Assembly (NCBI GenBank): GCA_940337035.1
Contig: OW679203.1
Location: 80,801,061-80,865,060 of the forward strand
Direction of reading: 5' to 3'
From: Agriotes lineatus
Lineage: Eukaryota > Arthropoda > Insecta > Coleoptera > Elateridae
DNA: 64,000 nucleotides
Shown: one piece after another, positions 47,408-59,285 of the stretch
Position numbering within the stretch: position 1 is the stretch's first letter
Layout of the letters: each line of letters begins with the position of its first letter
Position numbers and translations under genes: made by a program
Notes under the pieces: generated by a model
Told to the model about the DNA's origin: nothing
Databases searched by the model: none
The model's input: the letters and a program-made list of their open reading frames with translations, nothing else

Positions 47408-50400
47408 TTCCTAAAAGACCAGTTGAAGCAATCCAATGCTAGAAATTTGTAATTGTTGCAGACATTAATGGATTATTTTTTGTGAAGCGGAATAAGAACT
47501 GAGGCTTTCCAGTCATGGATCCAAATACAAGATTTTTATATTTTGGAGCAGATCAGATGAAACAACTTGATACCAGATTTTGCAACCAGTTTAACGGCGT
47601 ACGTTATAATACTGTGACATCCATGATCTTCATCAGGTTTTAGTTTATGGACAAACGCTTACACTTATGGATAGGTATAGTAGTATTGTGGGCCCATGTG
47701 CTAAAGTACTGGAAGAACAATATCAATTGTTCAGTGAATAAAATGCATTCCAAATGCTCACCACTTTTGCTTAAGTATCAGCGATCATTATTTGCAATTA
47801 TGTAGTACGTAGGGCACAATAATTATTTAAAATGTACTATCTTGTTATTGGCATTAAAATAAAGTTAGAAGAAAGGGTTAATGTTTTAGTTTGGTTGATC
47901 TCTGACGAGGCTAAAGACACGATGCAAGGTTTTAATGGCTGATCAGCAATCATGACGCGACCGTTCATTTTGAAAATTGATCAAGGACAGAAATGTGACC
48001 CACTGCATGTCGTTCTGGAAAATTTACGACCGTTGTTAGATCTATTCGTCTACCCCAAAACGTACGCTACTAAGTTTGACATTCCGAATAGCAGTGTTAA
48101 ATTGCTGCGAAAATTTTATTTCGATCTCTAATCGGATTTCAAGCTATCGCCACATATCAACGCATTCCCGAAGGAACCTTCCGGTCAATTTTCATTATCT
48201 ATCCTTCAAACGAACTTCCTGATAACACCTTCCTCTACATCGTGCGTAGCACTGACGCCGTTCAGCCCGTGCAGCTACCTTTTTTGCTCTGCTTTTGAGG
48301 GAGAAGCTCGTTAATCTGCAAGCCCGCCTTCATCGCTTAACTTTAGCGGAGAGGGATTTGATACGTTGGGATTTTACCGCCAATCGAACTGCACCAATCA
48401 AAATCTCATTTATGGTTTATTGCGTATATGTGATTTACCGTCAATTTGAAATGTATCTTATATACCGAGAATAAAAATTCTGCATGTGTTTACATGTAGT
48501 TGCTATTATGCAATAAACTTTTGGGAATATCCTCTATAATAGCGCAGTCACTCCTTTAACGCCCTGCACCAAACTCTATCAATATCACTCTCCGATGTGA
48601 GACTTGTATAGCAGACATCTGCTGAGACTGTTATTGTGCGAATTACTTGGAACTGCGTAAAAATGATTGTGGCAGTCACAGCTGCACGGCTTGCCCGCTT
48701 AACTGTAATATTGTGCAAAAGTTCCTGTATGATTTTTATTTGTAAAGCGCAGTGCAGTTTGAAGCTAAGTAAGCTGCTATAGACTAAAGTTCTCACCTTG
48801 TTCCTGTTCTATGGCAGTTAAATAACTACAGAAAACTACGGAATAAGCATTTCAAAGCAAGAAATCCGCAATTACTTTTACCAGTACAAACAATATGCAA
48901 ACCCGCGGACCGAATTCAAAACAACCCCTTTTCGAGTAACCTTTAACTCTCAATTGATTCTCACCCTTCACCTATACTTTGACTTAGCTTATTGTAATTC
49001 CGAAATCTACTTGCTATTACTAGCATTAAAATGACATAAGTCCTTGCGTTCAAGATAAAGTTATAGCCGAAATACCTTCCTACTATGGCAAATAAAGCAA
49101 TTTCCATGTGGTTAGACAGAAGTTGTTATTCTAAACTTGAGAGGGTTAGTGCTCGCCATCGCAATTTGTAGGTTGTAAATGTAGAAGTTTAACGAGTAAT
49201 TGCTAAATACACCAACTGGAGCAACAATAAACCCGTAATTAGCCATTGCATCACCTGTTAGTGCGGTAAAATTACAAGCTTTCTCCGCCTCGCAGGCTCA
49301 TTCGCTTGCTCCACGCATATTTGCTATTTGCAAAGCGCATGAAAATTTATGGCTTTCCTACCTCAGTTACTACATTAAAATACCATAAATTACAAGTGCC
49401 TACACTTGTATAATGTCGAAACTCGATCGATAGCCAGTAGGCTCCTTATAAACTAGCCTTTCGACTATGCTTTGATCTTTTGATATACATGCAACAGGTA
49501 TGGGTTCGCCAAAACGAATTGTCCCGAAATAGCCCCTGCTTGTTCAATGTTTACAACTGTGCAGAAAGGAAGTTGTGACACTTCAGTAACCCAGACAAGA
49601 CAGATTTGATTACAGTTTACAGCCTGTTGATCCTGGCAGTGAACGCCAACTCGCAGAAATCAAGTTCACGTGTTCCTTGAAGCCCAGCGTTTCTCTTGGT
49701 ACCACATTTAGCATCAAATCAGCGAAACCTATAATCTATTTCGAAATTGTTTCAGAAAGTGCTCCAGCAATGCATTTCCAGGCGTTAACCTTAATTGCAT
49801 TTTTTCTACGATCGTAGCTACCGGCGGCTAACTGAAAGTTTTGAAATTCCAGCAAGGCCCACTGCAATTTATGTAATTGCACTGTCTCGGACCAACCGTT
49901 TTCCAGCCCGTTAGCAAGGAGAGAAGGCGCCTGCTCTTCCTAAACCGACCGGATCTTTCAAATTATTTGGTAAGATGTGTTTCCAGAAGTAATTACGTCG
50001 CCAAAATCATGCTGACGAAAGTATATAATTACAGGCTTAATATTCGCCGGAACATCTGGGAGATTAGCTGCACGCTAGACTGTTTGATTTAGAATCGCTT
50101 AACGCAAATTTATTCAGAAATTGGATGGGACCGCTACAAAAACGAACGGAAAGTAGAAATTGCGGGCCAAAGTTCACGAAGTAATCGTATATTTTTTTAA
50201 TAAATGTGCGAAAGCTTCCTTCCTAAAACCGGTATGGAAAAGAAAGAGTCTGAAAACGAAATCTTAAGATTTAGTCCGTAGACAACACAGAACAAATACA
50301 TTTTTAGCGCTTAAAATCTACTTCTTACGACTAATGAGGGCTCATAAAACCGTTTTGCGTTAAAAAACAACGCATTGGCCTATAATAAGCGGAAGAAAGA

Positions 50401-50790
50401 GGAGAAAATCTGCAGCAATAAACATTACAAATGTGCTACCATAAATTTGCTTAATCTTAATCTTTTGACATTTTTGACGTCATCCAAGTTACTCCTGGAT
50501 CCGGAACAATGTCTTTTACTGTCCACCCAAGCGTAGGTAAACGCATAAAAGTCACTTCAAGAAAGTTCTCTACAAAGAAAGCTGCAAGGCTATTGATTTA
50601 CGGTCCCCTTAGATACTGAAAGTGTCGCAAACATTCGCGTAAGCATGAGGCATTTCGCCCTCTTTCTTTCGCCAAAACGAAGGCAGAAACAATTATTGTG
50701 GGATTTAACGGTGGCCATTTAGACTGCTCAAACCAAAAAAAAAAAGTGAACATAAACACATTTATAGGAAACGTTTTGAAATTGTTAGGA
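47408..50790. other. Downstream of the primer-binding site: no recognised gene
   Basis: 47,408-48,400 could be decayed internal sequence of the LTR element: an ATG at 47517 opens a 42-codon frame with no recognised Gag motif. 49,250-49,380 is a less AT-rich patch. The remainder is AT-rich spacer without recognised features. Confidence 0.35.
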
Positions 50791-50989
50791 GTTTATGAGT
50801 GCATTTTCCTACCGTATCGAATAAGTTCCAAGTAGAGGAAAGATTTTTAACTATTGAGAGATTGCTAAAGGTTTGTAGCACAGGAAAATATAAAACTCCC
50901 AAAATGTCAACCTCAGGAACCTTGCAAAACCGATCAATCCCTCGAAGAATGTCGACATCCGTGACTACTCATTGTCTGGAAAGTGAGGG

Positions 50990-51500
50990 AAACCCAGCAG
51001 TGGAACTGGCTACAGTAGGATAATGTTAGAGGTTGAAGGAATAAACAGATGAAATGAAATGAGTGAATACCAGGAAGAGTACAGTAACGAACATCAATAA
51101 CGAAAGAGACACATAGAAGAAGAGCAGCATTAATCGGAGACACAACATGAAGAACGATTATAGACAATTATTGAGAGGCCCATCCAATGGAAAACCCACC
51201 AGGGCTACGAATAATAAATGATATGTTACCGGCACATTTTATATAATGCCAAGAAAACTTAGGTAGTTTATGAAATGCATCTCTAATTTCTGTTCAGCGC
51301 ACAAAGCCAGCTTGTGGTGCTAGGTAGCTGGAAGGTATTAGAAACAATACCAAATAAAACAATAATGAAAGAGATACTACGAAAAAGAACAACACGGGAA
51401 GATTATAGACAATTATACAGGAAACGGTTGAAGGGAAAAGCCTAACAGGTAGACGAAGGTTGCAGTTTATATTCCAAATAGTAGATGATATACTATACAA
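50990..51500 (+). mobile_element. Two related LINE tail fragments
   Basis: The + strand reads TIIERPIQWKTHQGYE-like near 51140-51210 and RTTREDYRQLYRKRLKGK near 51380-51440. Both resemble the tail ..TII.G...GKR..GR.R..W.......  of insect LINE proteins. The two stretches share AAGANCGATTATAGACAATTA-type sequence, so they are diverged copies about 265 bp apart. Confidence 0.45.
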
Positions 51501-52395
51501 TTGATACGATTTATTAATCCGTCCGGTGTCCGCGCAACGATCTGCCGCGGACGGTTAATGTAGGCACCGCCTTGTCTAAATAAGAGTTGCAATAAAACTT
51601 AACCACCCGCATCAGCGACGGTTAGAAATGGGAAATTAAACTGCCTGTCTATAACAGACCGGCAAAAAATTCTATGGTAATACAAAATTATAAACTTTAC
51701 CTAGTACAACAAGCAGGTCGTGTTTGGTATTGAAATGGGCAGATTTAGATCAGCTACAACAAGATCAAATTAAATGAGCCTGACTAACCCCTGGACAAAC
51801 GTATGATTAAATTTAATAAAAAATAGCAACCCCACTGCGACGCTGATTGTTGAAATAACGGCCGTAAGGTGTCTAAATACTCCAAAGATCAGCAAGTTTT
51901 CCAGGTTGAACCCTTTCTGTTCGCCTAAGAGCTTTAGCAGCCAAGTTTTAAGAACGAGGCAATCGCGTTCGCCTAAAGCTTTGCCTCCCCAGCAGTCTCT
52001 GTATCCAAACAGCCTAGTTTGGTAAGAGAACTCTAGCATCTTCGACAATCGATGCGACTGCGGTCGTCCCGAAACTACCTCTTCGCCAAGAGGCCGAACC
52101 AAGCTTTGCCTCCGCAATAGCCCAGTCTAAGTCGAACCATCTATTTTCCATTTGCACTACGCACCTGCAGAATCCTTGGTAGTCACACCTCGGGTTGCCC
52201 TACAGTTATTTCTTCACCAGGTCGAATCTCTTGGTTTGCAGCTTGGACAGCCGAACCGCGACAGCACTGTCCTTTATTTAAAGACAAGGAAGAGCAGGAT
52301 CTATCCGGGACCTGCGACTGCGATTAATACGGTCTATAGCAATTCTCGTTTTATTATGTCGCGCTCCAAGCTAGCTTGTTGTGGTGGTAGTTAGT
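51500..52395. mobile_element. G+C-rich island, possible LTR-type remnant
   Basis: It contrasts in composition with its flanks. It has a short stem GTCCGCG...CGCGGAC (51528-51552), a CAATAAA at about 51588, and three variants of an AAGCTTTGCCTCC/CTAAGAGCTTTAGC block (about 51918-52120). The 115-codon - strand frame 51770-52117 and the 80-codon + frame 52152-52394 cover it but match no domain I know. Inserted DNA is likely; class unknown. Confidence 0.3.
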
Positions 52396-52744
52396 GAAAC
52401 ATAAATGATTGTAATCTCGAATGTATCATGTAATATAGCTTCATTTTGCCTAGTTTCACGATAAACTGAAAAAGCTGAAGATGTGAGAATTGTTAGTTGA
52501 ACCCTTTTTACAATGGGAAACTATCATAAACAGATGTCGTATATCCTTTACTCTACATGTCGTTTTTCGTATTATATGATATAAGTGATATATCAGTTTT
52601 ATTAATATCTCATGCTCTTCTCTATGTGTTCATGAGCAGCCAGCTGCGATGTAACATATTTCATATCTGCAAGTTAAATGTCAAAGTTTTCAAAATACTA
52701 CGTTACGTTACCTCTCATCATAATTTGCTTTCATTGTAAAACGT

Positions 52745-52925
52745 AAACCTCCTCCAAATATTTCCATCATTTTCTCCCGTGTGCTTCCTTTATCTAGCTT
52801 GTAGCTATCTCCCTTATGTCATCTCTCCAACCCGTTGCTGGTTGGCATCTACTTCTCTTATCTTTCATTCGCCGCCAGTCTACCATTCTTTTAGCCCATC
52901 TGTTGCCATTTATAGGAACTAATGT
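52745..52925 (-). mobile_element. LINE 3' coding tail (RTE-like)
   Basis: On the - strand in one frame: GNRWAKRMVDWRRMKDKRSR, CQPATGWRDDIREIATS, stop, IKEAHGRK, stop, WKYLEEVY. It is an almost complete match to the RT tail W...V..W.PR..KRS.GRP..RW.DDI......W...A.DR..W....EAY. Two stops; probably of the same family as the tail at 38440-38780. Confidence 0.75.
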
Positions 52926-55900
52926 CAGATGTGAAGATACATTACCTCTACAGCTAGAGTAATCATTATGATAAAGATTTTCACAGTATCCACGCTATTC
53001 TTTTACAACATCTTGAAAATTTGTTACCAATGGGTTATTATTATTATTACAGACGGCACATATGCCAGATTCAAAGTGTTTGCTTATGTCCTTCATCTTC
53101 CGAAAGAAGTTGTCAGCGTGCATCTGTATCCCGCAGCATTTATAATAGTTAATCTCTCCCACATGATGAATGATAGGGCTTAGTATTTATCTATTTTCCG
53201 AAGTAAATTAACTTCTTCCATTTGCAGAGTACATATTTATGGTGTATTTGACCAAGACTAACAGCTGTAGAAGTTATAAACCTATCTAAAGTACATTGGA
53301 GCTAAGTGTTTTGTTACTATTGGTAATATAGGATATTCTGGTCGAGCTGGTCATTCTCTTCCTTCTCGTTCTGTTTCCTTTCCAGTCATGGTTTGCATTT
53401 TGTATCTGTACAATAATGGTAGTATTTTATTAGACTTTCCATCCTTCTTAGGACTTCAGAAGCTTTCCTTTCCCATTCGCCTATATTCGAAACGCATTTT
53501 GGAAATCCTAGATTTCTCCATGCTATCAACATGCTGTCTTTATCTCCATTATTATCTGAAGTTTTATATTGGTTTCTTCCATATATGATATTGCACATTT
53601 ATGTACATAAAAAGCGTTGACTTATTCAGTGGAAGTCTCATTTATTATTGCTTTTGAAATAATGGAGTCGCAAATAAGTCACGCGAGAAAAGTTGAGCCC
53701 TCGAGAACACGAGGTCGAGTGGAGTATTTTGTCAAACTGAGTTATAGTACCTATAAAATCGCGTGTGAATTATGACCTACATAATTCCAGCACAGTTAAT
53801 AACGTCATAATAAGAAGGTGTTAAATATTACCAAATATCTAAAGACAACATTTAACAAACAGCGCTTGATAGAGGAGAAAAAGAGTTATGAGAAGTATGT
53901 GAAGATACAAAATAAAATTCGCTCCAAATACACCAGATCGTGTAGGTTGATAAGACAAAGAGCGACCACTAACGAGCGTAATTACCTCCTAACCCATTTT
54001 TCCCACACTATACAAATATTACATGTCGCTGAACAGGTGTTTTATATTCTAATTAATTCGTTTAAAGTGCACAAGGGCATAGCTGTCGACGACTACAACA
54101 CAGACAAGCACCAGAACGGAGGCAAATACTCAAGGTCGTTTTCATTCATGTTGAAGTAGACTGAGCGAAAGCGGACACGGATGCCTCTAGCTATAATTTT
54201 GAAACCAACGGCTGCAAGACCATTAAAAGAGAAGTGGACGGCTATTATTGTTATTACTGCTGCTACCATTGTATCCTTTTACAACTCGGGCTCAAAATCG
54301 GGCTGTGTTTTTCTAATTCAACGGTAAATGGGTAACGGGACCGCAACGTGTTCTGACGAGCGAAACTGAGAGCTTCTGAAGTGTTTGCGTTATCTATTAA
54401 AACAACATTAACTGTCAGAGGTACATTTCACAGAGCCTGGAAGACAGTAGGCCATGCACACAGCTCAATGGCTTTGGTGAAAAATGATTCTACGGAACAA
54501 ATGCGTAATATAGTAGTTCCATCCAAAATTAGATGTCAGTTGAAAACAACACCAACATAAAACTTAATGAGCACCAAGAAGGGCAAGCGGAAAAGACGAA
54601 GAAGGTCAGTAACATTCCTCGAATTTCAGGGCCTTGTCACTACCGGTCTTTTCCAATTATCAAAGGACCAAGAAGAGGTTTAGTAAATATTAATAGGTGC
54701 ATAATTTTCTCATCTACTGACTTGATGCATTGAACACACGAGGGCATTTAATGTTTTAGGAAACAACTTCGATAAATTAATATGAGTTTGGAGCGCTTTG
54801 TAATGCGTAAATAACTGTTTACTGAAATTACCCTTGCATGCAAGTTCCATTTCGGGAGAAGGTCATTCTTAAGAGTAAGATTGTAATTAGCTGGATTGAG
54901 AAAGTACTTGGAAAATTTCTTGATTAACCCAATTTAATACAATCTGTCCGCTATCCCATAGCAAACAGCTCATCAACTCGTCTCTGATTATAATAAACGT
55001 CAGTACCAGTCAGACATGAGTAATTGCTTCGAACACTTTTACGAGCACTCGGGTTTATTACACTGTTGAAGATGCCATGCAACCATTACTGGCGCACGAC
55101 GTTCCTCCAAAAGTGAAAAATTGGTTTATTGCCTCCTTGTGGATGACATAAGCCTATATGTTGGAATTTTTTGAAAAACTTCCACGTGCTGCTAGCATCC
55201 ATGCAATCTAACTTTGCGTGCGTTTCGACTAAGCAGCTGCCCTGACAAAGGTATCGTAAGGTCAATGGATGGAACAAGCCTATTAAAGTTCAATTCTAGC
55301 GACCTTAAATCGAAAACTAGCAAGGCTATGCAACAGTAGGACAACATTTTGGGGACTATTATCAAGGAGAGTTGTTCAAATAGCTCTAAAATCTCAATTA
55401 TTGTACATTTAATAATCATATCTTTCGACCTTGAACTTTCTGCAGCTTTAATGGTGTCAAGAATGACTGTGATTCTTGTATAATTTCTGAACACCACAGA
55501 AGCAACCCATTTAGCTCGTCTTCGTAAGAAGTGTTTTGGGGTGAAATTAGATAATAACAAAACTATGTGACAGAAAACTGTGTTTAGATTAACAACGCGA
55601 CAAAAATGAGTTCTTCTGCAATTTACAGATTCAGCAATGGCTTAATAACACTATTGATGTTTAATGTTACATAGAATAAAGCCTTATACAACATATAAAA
55701 TACCATGGGCACATTTAGAAGAGCCCTGAATTAGGTTCAGTGGCTAAGTTACATACGGAATAATTGTAAAACCCAAAGCATCTAGAGGAAGAAAATAAAT
55801 ATATATTTAAGAAGACACTCGTAGCCACAATCATAATTTTTGAGTTCTGTGTAGGTACTAACACGGACAAACTTCTCTCCTTATCACTATCTACTGATTT

Positions 55901-57050
55901 TGTTAGTAATAGATTGTTTAGTACTAGAAACAGGGTTAGCCAACAACTACTGGAAGACAGTAATTCATGCCATTCGACACTAACATATGGTTTTCTACGT
56001 AATATTTACATATAAAACCGGAATCCAGTACAAAGCGTGCCGTTGCCTCTTCGTGGCATATTCATGTAATAACTATTAAAAGTAGTACCCAAAGCTGATT
56101 AACGCCGTTATGTAATAACATGGTAATGAGGGTTTTCTGTTCCTGTCGCCTTTCTTTAATTGGTAGTCTTGGCCGGAGGCAGCTCGCACTTTCTCACATT
56201 AGCAAATTACCGTTTTTGAGTGAAATTACATCTTTCCCTACAGCTTGCATCAAAATCTAATCGATGCCATCGGCACAATCACGCAGGAAGGTTGAGTATT
56301 CGAGAGGTGAAACCTTCCACACAGCAATCATGCATTATTCTAGGAAGTTGTCCGGATTTGGACAATCAAGAAAACTGGAAATTAACCTAACTCATATGTA
56401 ACCTTTAAGCAAATTATTTGACAGTTATTTTTTCCCAGAGTCAAGGGCGCTGGGTTTTTCTGCAAGGTAGAATTGAAATTAATCAAAGCTGGGTGGAACA
56501 GATTCAGTGGTGATTTGATTCGACCTCTTCAACTTACTTACGCATTTTCTGTGTGGTCTGATGATAATTTGTCATAAAGTGATATGCCAGTAGTAATCTC
56601 CTGAGACTCCTCTATAAAATGTGCAAATTTCAATTATTGAACAAATACTTTACTCCTAATCTTATTGGGAAGATACCGTTTTATTATTTAAAGACGAAAA
56701 ACATGCAAAGAGATGGTGGAATATGGGTACTCCTATTAGTACGATCAAAAACGTTGTTAAGCAACAAAAATTATAAATTTTGACCTCCCTCTGTAGTTCC
56801 TATCATTAGCTCTATTGCTATATATATAACTAGCAGAAAATCTTCCTAGCACGAATACAAGTAAAACTCTTCATAAACAAGATAGATGCTGTATATATTT
56901 TACCACACCAAAGTTGGTATGAAGTTTTCATAATCTGCTGAACCGGTGCCTTCAATGTGGCATGGCTGTTTTCATATTATGCTATTACAGTATCACGTAG
57001 CACATGCGACGACTTTGTCTAAAGATAATTCGCCAAGTATACCGAAAATA
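52926..57050. other. Spacer upstream of the receptor, no recognised gene
   Basis: Open frames 53818-54159 (+, 113 codons), 55192-55560 (-, 122 codons) and 53386-53598 (-) lack family resemblance. The 122-codon one is AT-rich and has no domain I can identify. A possible start-codon exon of the receptor ends at 56542 (- strand; see findings). Confidence 0.35.
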
Positions 57051-58060
57051 AGTATTGCGAAGCCTCATCATCATCATTAAACCGTTTGTGTCAACTGCTG
57101 GACGTAGGCTTCAAATATATTTCTATTTTATCCAGTTCATTTCCATCCTATTGATGTTATCCGACCATCGTCGTGGTGTCCTCGCTAGGTGCCCTGACCA
57201 GTTCCATTTTAAGTAAGCTAATTTTGAATTGCTGTTACTCTGGACATCTCTCTGATATGCGCGTTCGGTACTCTTTCTGTGAGGGATTGACCCAGCATTG
57301 ATCTTTTTCAGGCGCCGCTGTGCAATACCGATTTTGTTGGAGAAAGTTTTTATTATTGTCAATGTTTCACCTCTGTAGCTCAAGACAGACAGAACACAAT
57401 AATCAGAGAGGATATACCGCAGTTTTCCATAATCAGTCTAAGCCAGGTCGAATTATCCATTCCTATACGTCTCTCATATGTTGTTCTGTGTATGATCTAC
57501 CTATACTGATATGTCGGTTTAAAACAATACAGTTTGTCGTTTTGGATAAGTGAATTTTCAGATTAACTAAGTCAGTCGTTGTAGCATTTCGCTTTCTTCA
57601 TCGAGGCGGTCTAATATCAATACTACATCATCGGTGAACCGTAAATGGATGAGTCTCTAACCATTTATGTTTACCCCCATCTCATCAAAATACATCTATT
57701 TGAATATATATTTTAGCAAATCTATGAATAGTTTTGGTGAAATAACGTCGACTTGGCGAACCCCTCTCTCTATGTTAAAATCCAAAATGTCTTCATCAAT
57801 CCTTGCGCAAGAGCTTGTAGCATTTTATGTTAGTCTATTATGTCTAATGCCTTTTCATAATCAAGAAAAATTAAAACCAGCCGGTTTGATCTTGTACAAC
57901 CAGCAGATGGTCGTTTTGTACCGTATTTCCTCCTGAAACCAACCTGTTCTCCTGACTGGTTTTGAAGCTATTCATTCTTATAATGTTTGTGATATCACCC
58001 TTTGTATCAATATTTTCAGATCCTTGTTTTTGATTATCAAGGATTTCTGTGCGAAACGGG
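57050..58060 (-). mobile_element. LINE (RTE-like) reverse-transcriptase remnant with palm and tail
   Basis: Reading the - strand from 58060 down: ENRLVSGGNTVQNDHLLVVQ (the Q.GFR.GRS..DHI..L.Q block), then IERGVRQVDVISPKLF (RGVRQGD.ISP.LF), HLRFTDDVVLI (the FADDIVLI catalytic box, near 57630), DEESEMLQRL, and at 57383-57123 RAYQRDVQSNSNSKLAYLKW, NWSGHLARTPRRW (tail). Order and spacing fit one RTE-type element. Several stops and frameshifts show it is inactive. Confidence 0.8.
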
Positions 58061-59180
58061 AACTTGACCTGGCTCGCCCGAGTGTGCTTACAGTCACAGT
58101 TAATATACAGCAAATTTGTACATATATTTGTTCTACCGTTGCGTCGTAGAGTTTAAGAACTAGCTTTACCTACATGATTGAAAATTTAAAATCGAATCAA
58201 TGTACATTCGGCTTCGATATAAGAGCGTACCCTGCTCTAATACAGGTTGCCATTCCAGAAGGAGTCGGTTTTTATGGAGAGAGCATCACTTTCGGCTTAA
58301 AGCTTGCAGGCGAGCAAAGGTGCTTCATTCGCGTATATAATAAACGCCGAGCGAGAAATTTTGTAAAGTGTGTTCCCATTGAATCCAAGGTTCCTACATT
58401 GTATAGGGGACAACAAGCAAAAATTTTGTTGAAACAGATGCACCGAGGTAGCGAAGCCCTGCAGATACTGAAATTTGGCAATTTAAAGTCACGACACCAA
58501 CAAAGGAAGCGGCCGTGTCATGGAGTGACGCAATAGCGAAAGCATCTCCTGCTTAGGACACACATGTTTATGTAGTCACTGCAAGTGGTTGATGTTGTAC
58601 TGTAAGTAATGACACCTGCGTTGCCATTGCCTCTTTGTTTGCCCAGAGGAGGCTTTAGAAACAGCTGTCGGAGTGATTTAACATTGATGTTTGGAGTGCT
58701 CGTGCTGTGGAATCTTTGCCGTGGATAAATAGATAGTCATAGAAACACCTGTCAGCGGGATGATTGAATAATTGTTAATACAAATGCATAGTAGAAATAG
58801 CTTTTTGGGCATTATTACTAAGGCAATTGCTGGATAGCCATTCACTGCGTGGTTTAGTATTTAGGTTTATTATTATTTAGCGTAGTCTTTTACAGGTCAA
58901 TCTAGCTGTTTTTTCTTGATTTGTATGTAAATAAATTGGGCTTTTCTTTGAATAAATTGGCGACCTCTGGTTAATTTCAACAGGGGCATTCCCTAACCCT
59001 TAACTGACCTACTGTTTTCTTCTCTTCTGTTATCATTTCAAGCCTATTGAAGCCTAGACGAAGAAGATCAGTTTAAAATGGAGTCTTCGGTTTGGCGATA
59101 CCGCTAGCGTTACAAGATAATGTGGCGCTTCAGATTTAAAAGTGACAAGGGATAGCAATGTACATCCGCACCTTTGGACT
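58061..59180. other. Spacer with one 120-codon open frame of unknown status
   Basis: The + strand frame 58174-58536 is among the longest in the window and is G+C-richer than its surroundings. It contains no signal peptide, membrane span or motif that I recognise. It lies where the 5' part of the - strand LINE would be expected, so it may be a chance antisense frame. Confidence 0.3.
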
Positions 59181-59187
59181 TTTTGAA

Positions 59188-59285
59188 AGATCGTGCTCGG
59201 AGCGCGATTCAAACTCGCGACCTCAAGCTCAACTGCCCAGCGGCGTGCCGCTTTACCATCCTAGCAGAGCAGTAACGCGTCCGCT
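59188..59285 (-). mobile_element. tRNA-derived element (SINE or tRNA pseudogene)
   Basis: The - strand reads TGCTAGGATGGTAAAGCG (like a tRNA A box, TAGCTCAGTGGTAGAGC) and, about 40 nt on, GGTCGCGAGTTTGAATCGCG (like a B box with a T-arm). The T stem has a mismatch and the acceptor arms do not pair well, so it is not a working tRNA gene. The internal pol III promoter boxes suggest a SINE head or an old tRNA copy. Confidence 0.5.

Noticed and set aside
49620..49645. CCTGTTGATCCTGGCAGTGA resembles the 5' end of 18S rRNA
   Set aside because: The similarity stops after about 20 bases and key positions differ; no rRNA-like sequence follows.
53818..54159. 113-codon + strand frame, Lys/Arg/Tyr-rich
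   Set aside because: Low-complexity AT-driven composition and no recognised family.
58174..58536. 120-codon + strand open frame
   Set aside because: No domain, signal or neighbouring gene support; it overlaps the expected 5' part of a LINE on the other strand.
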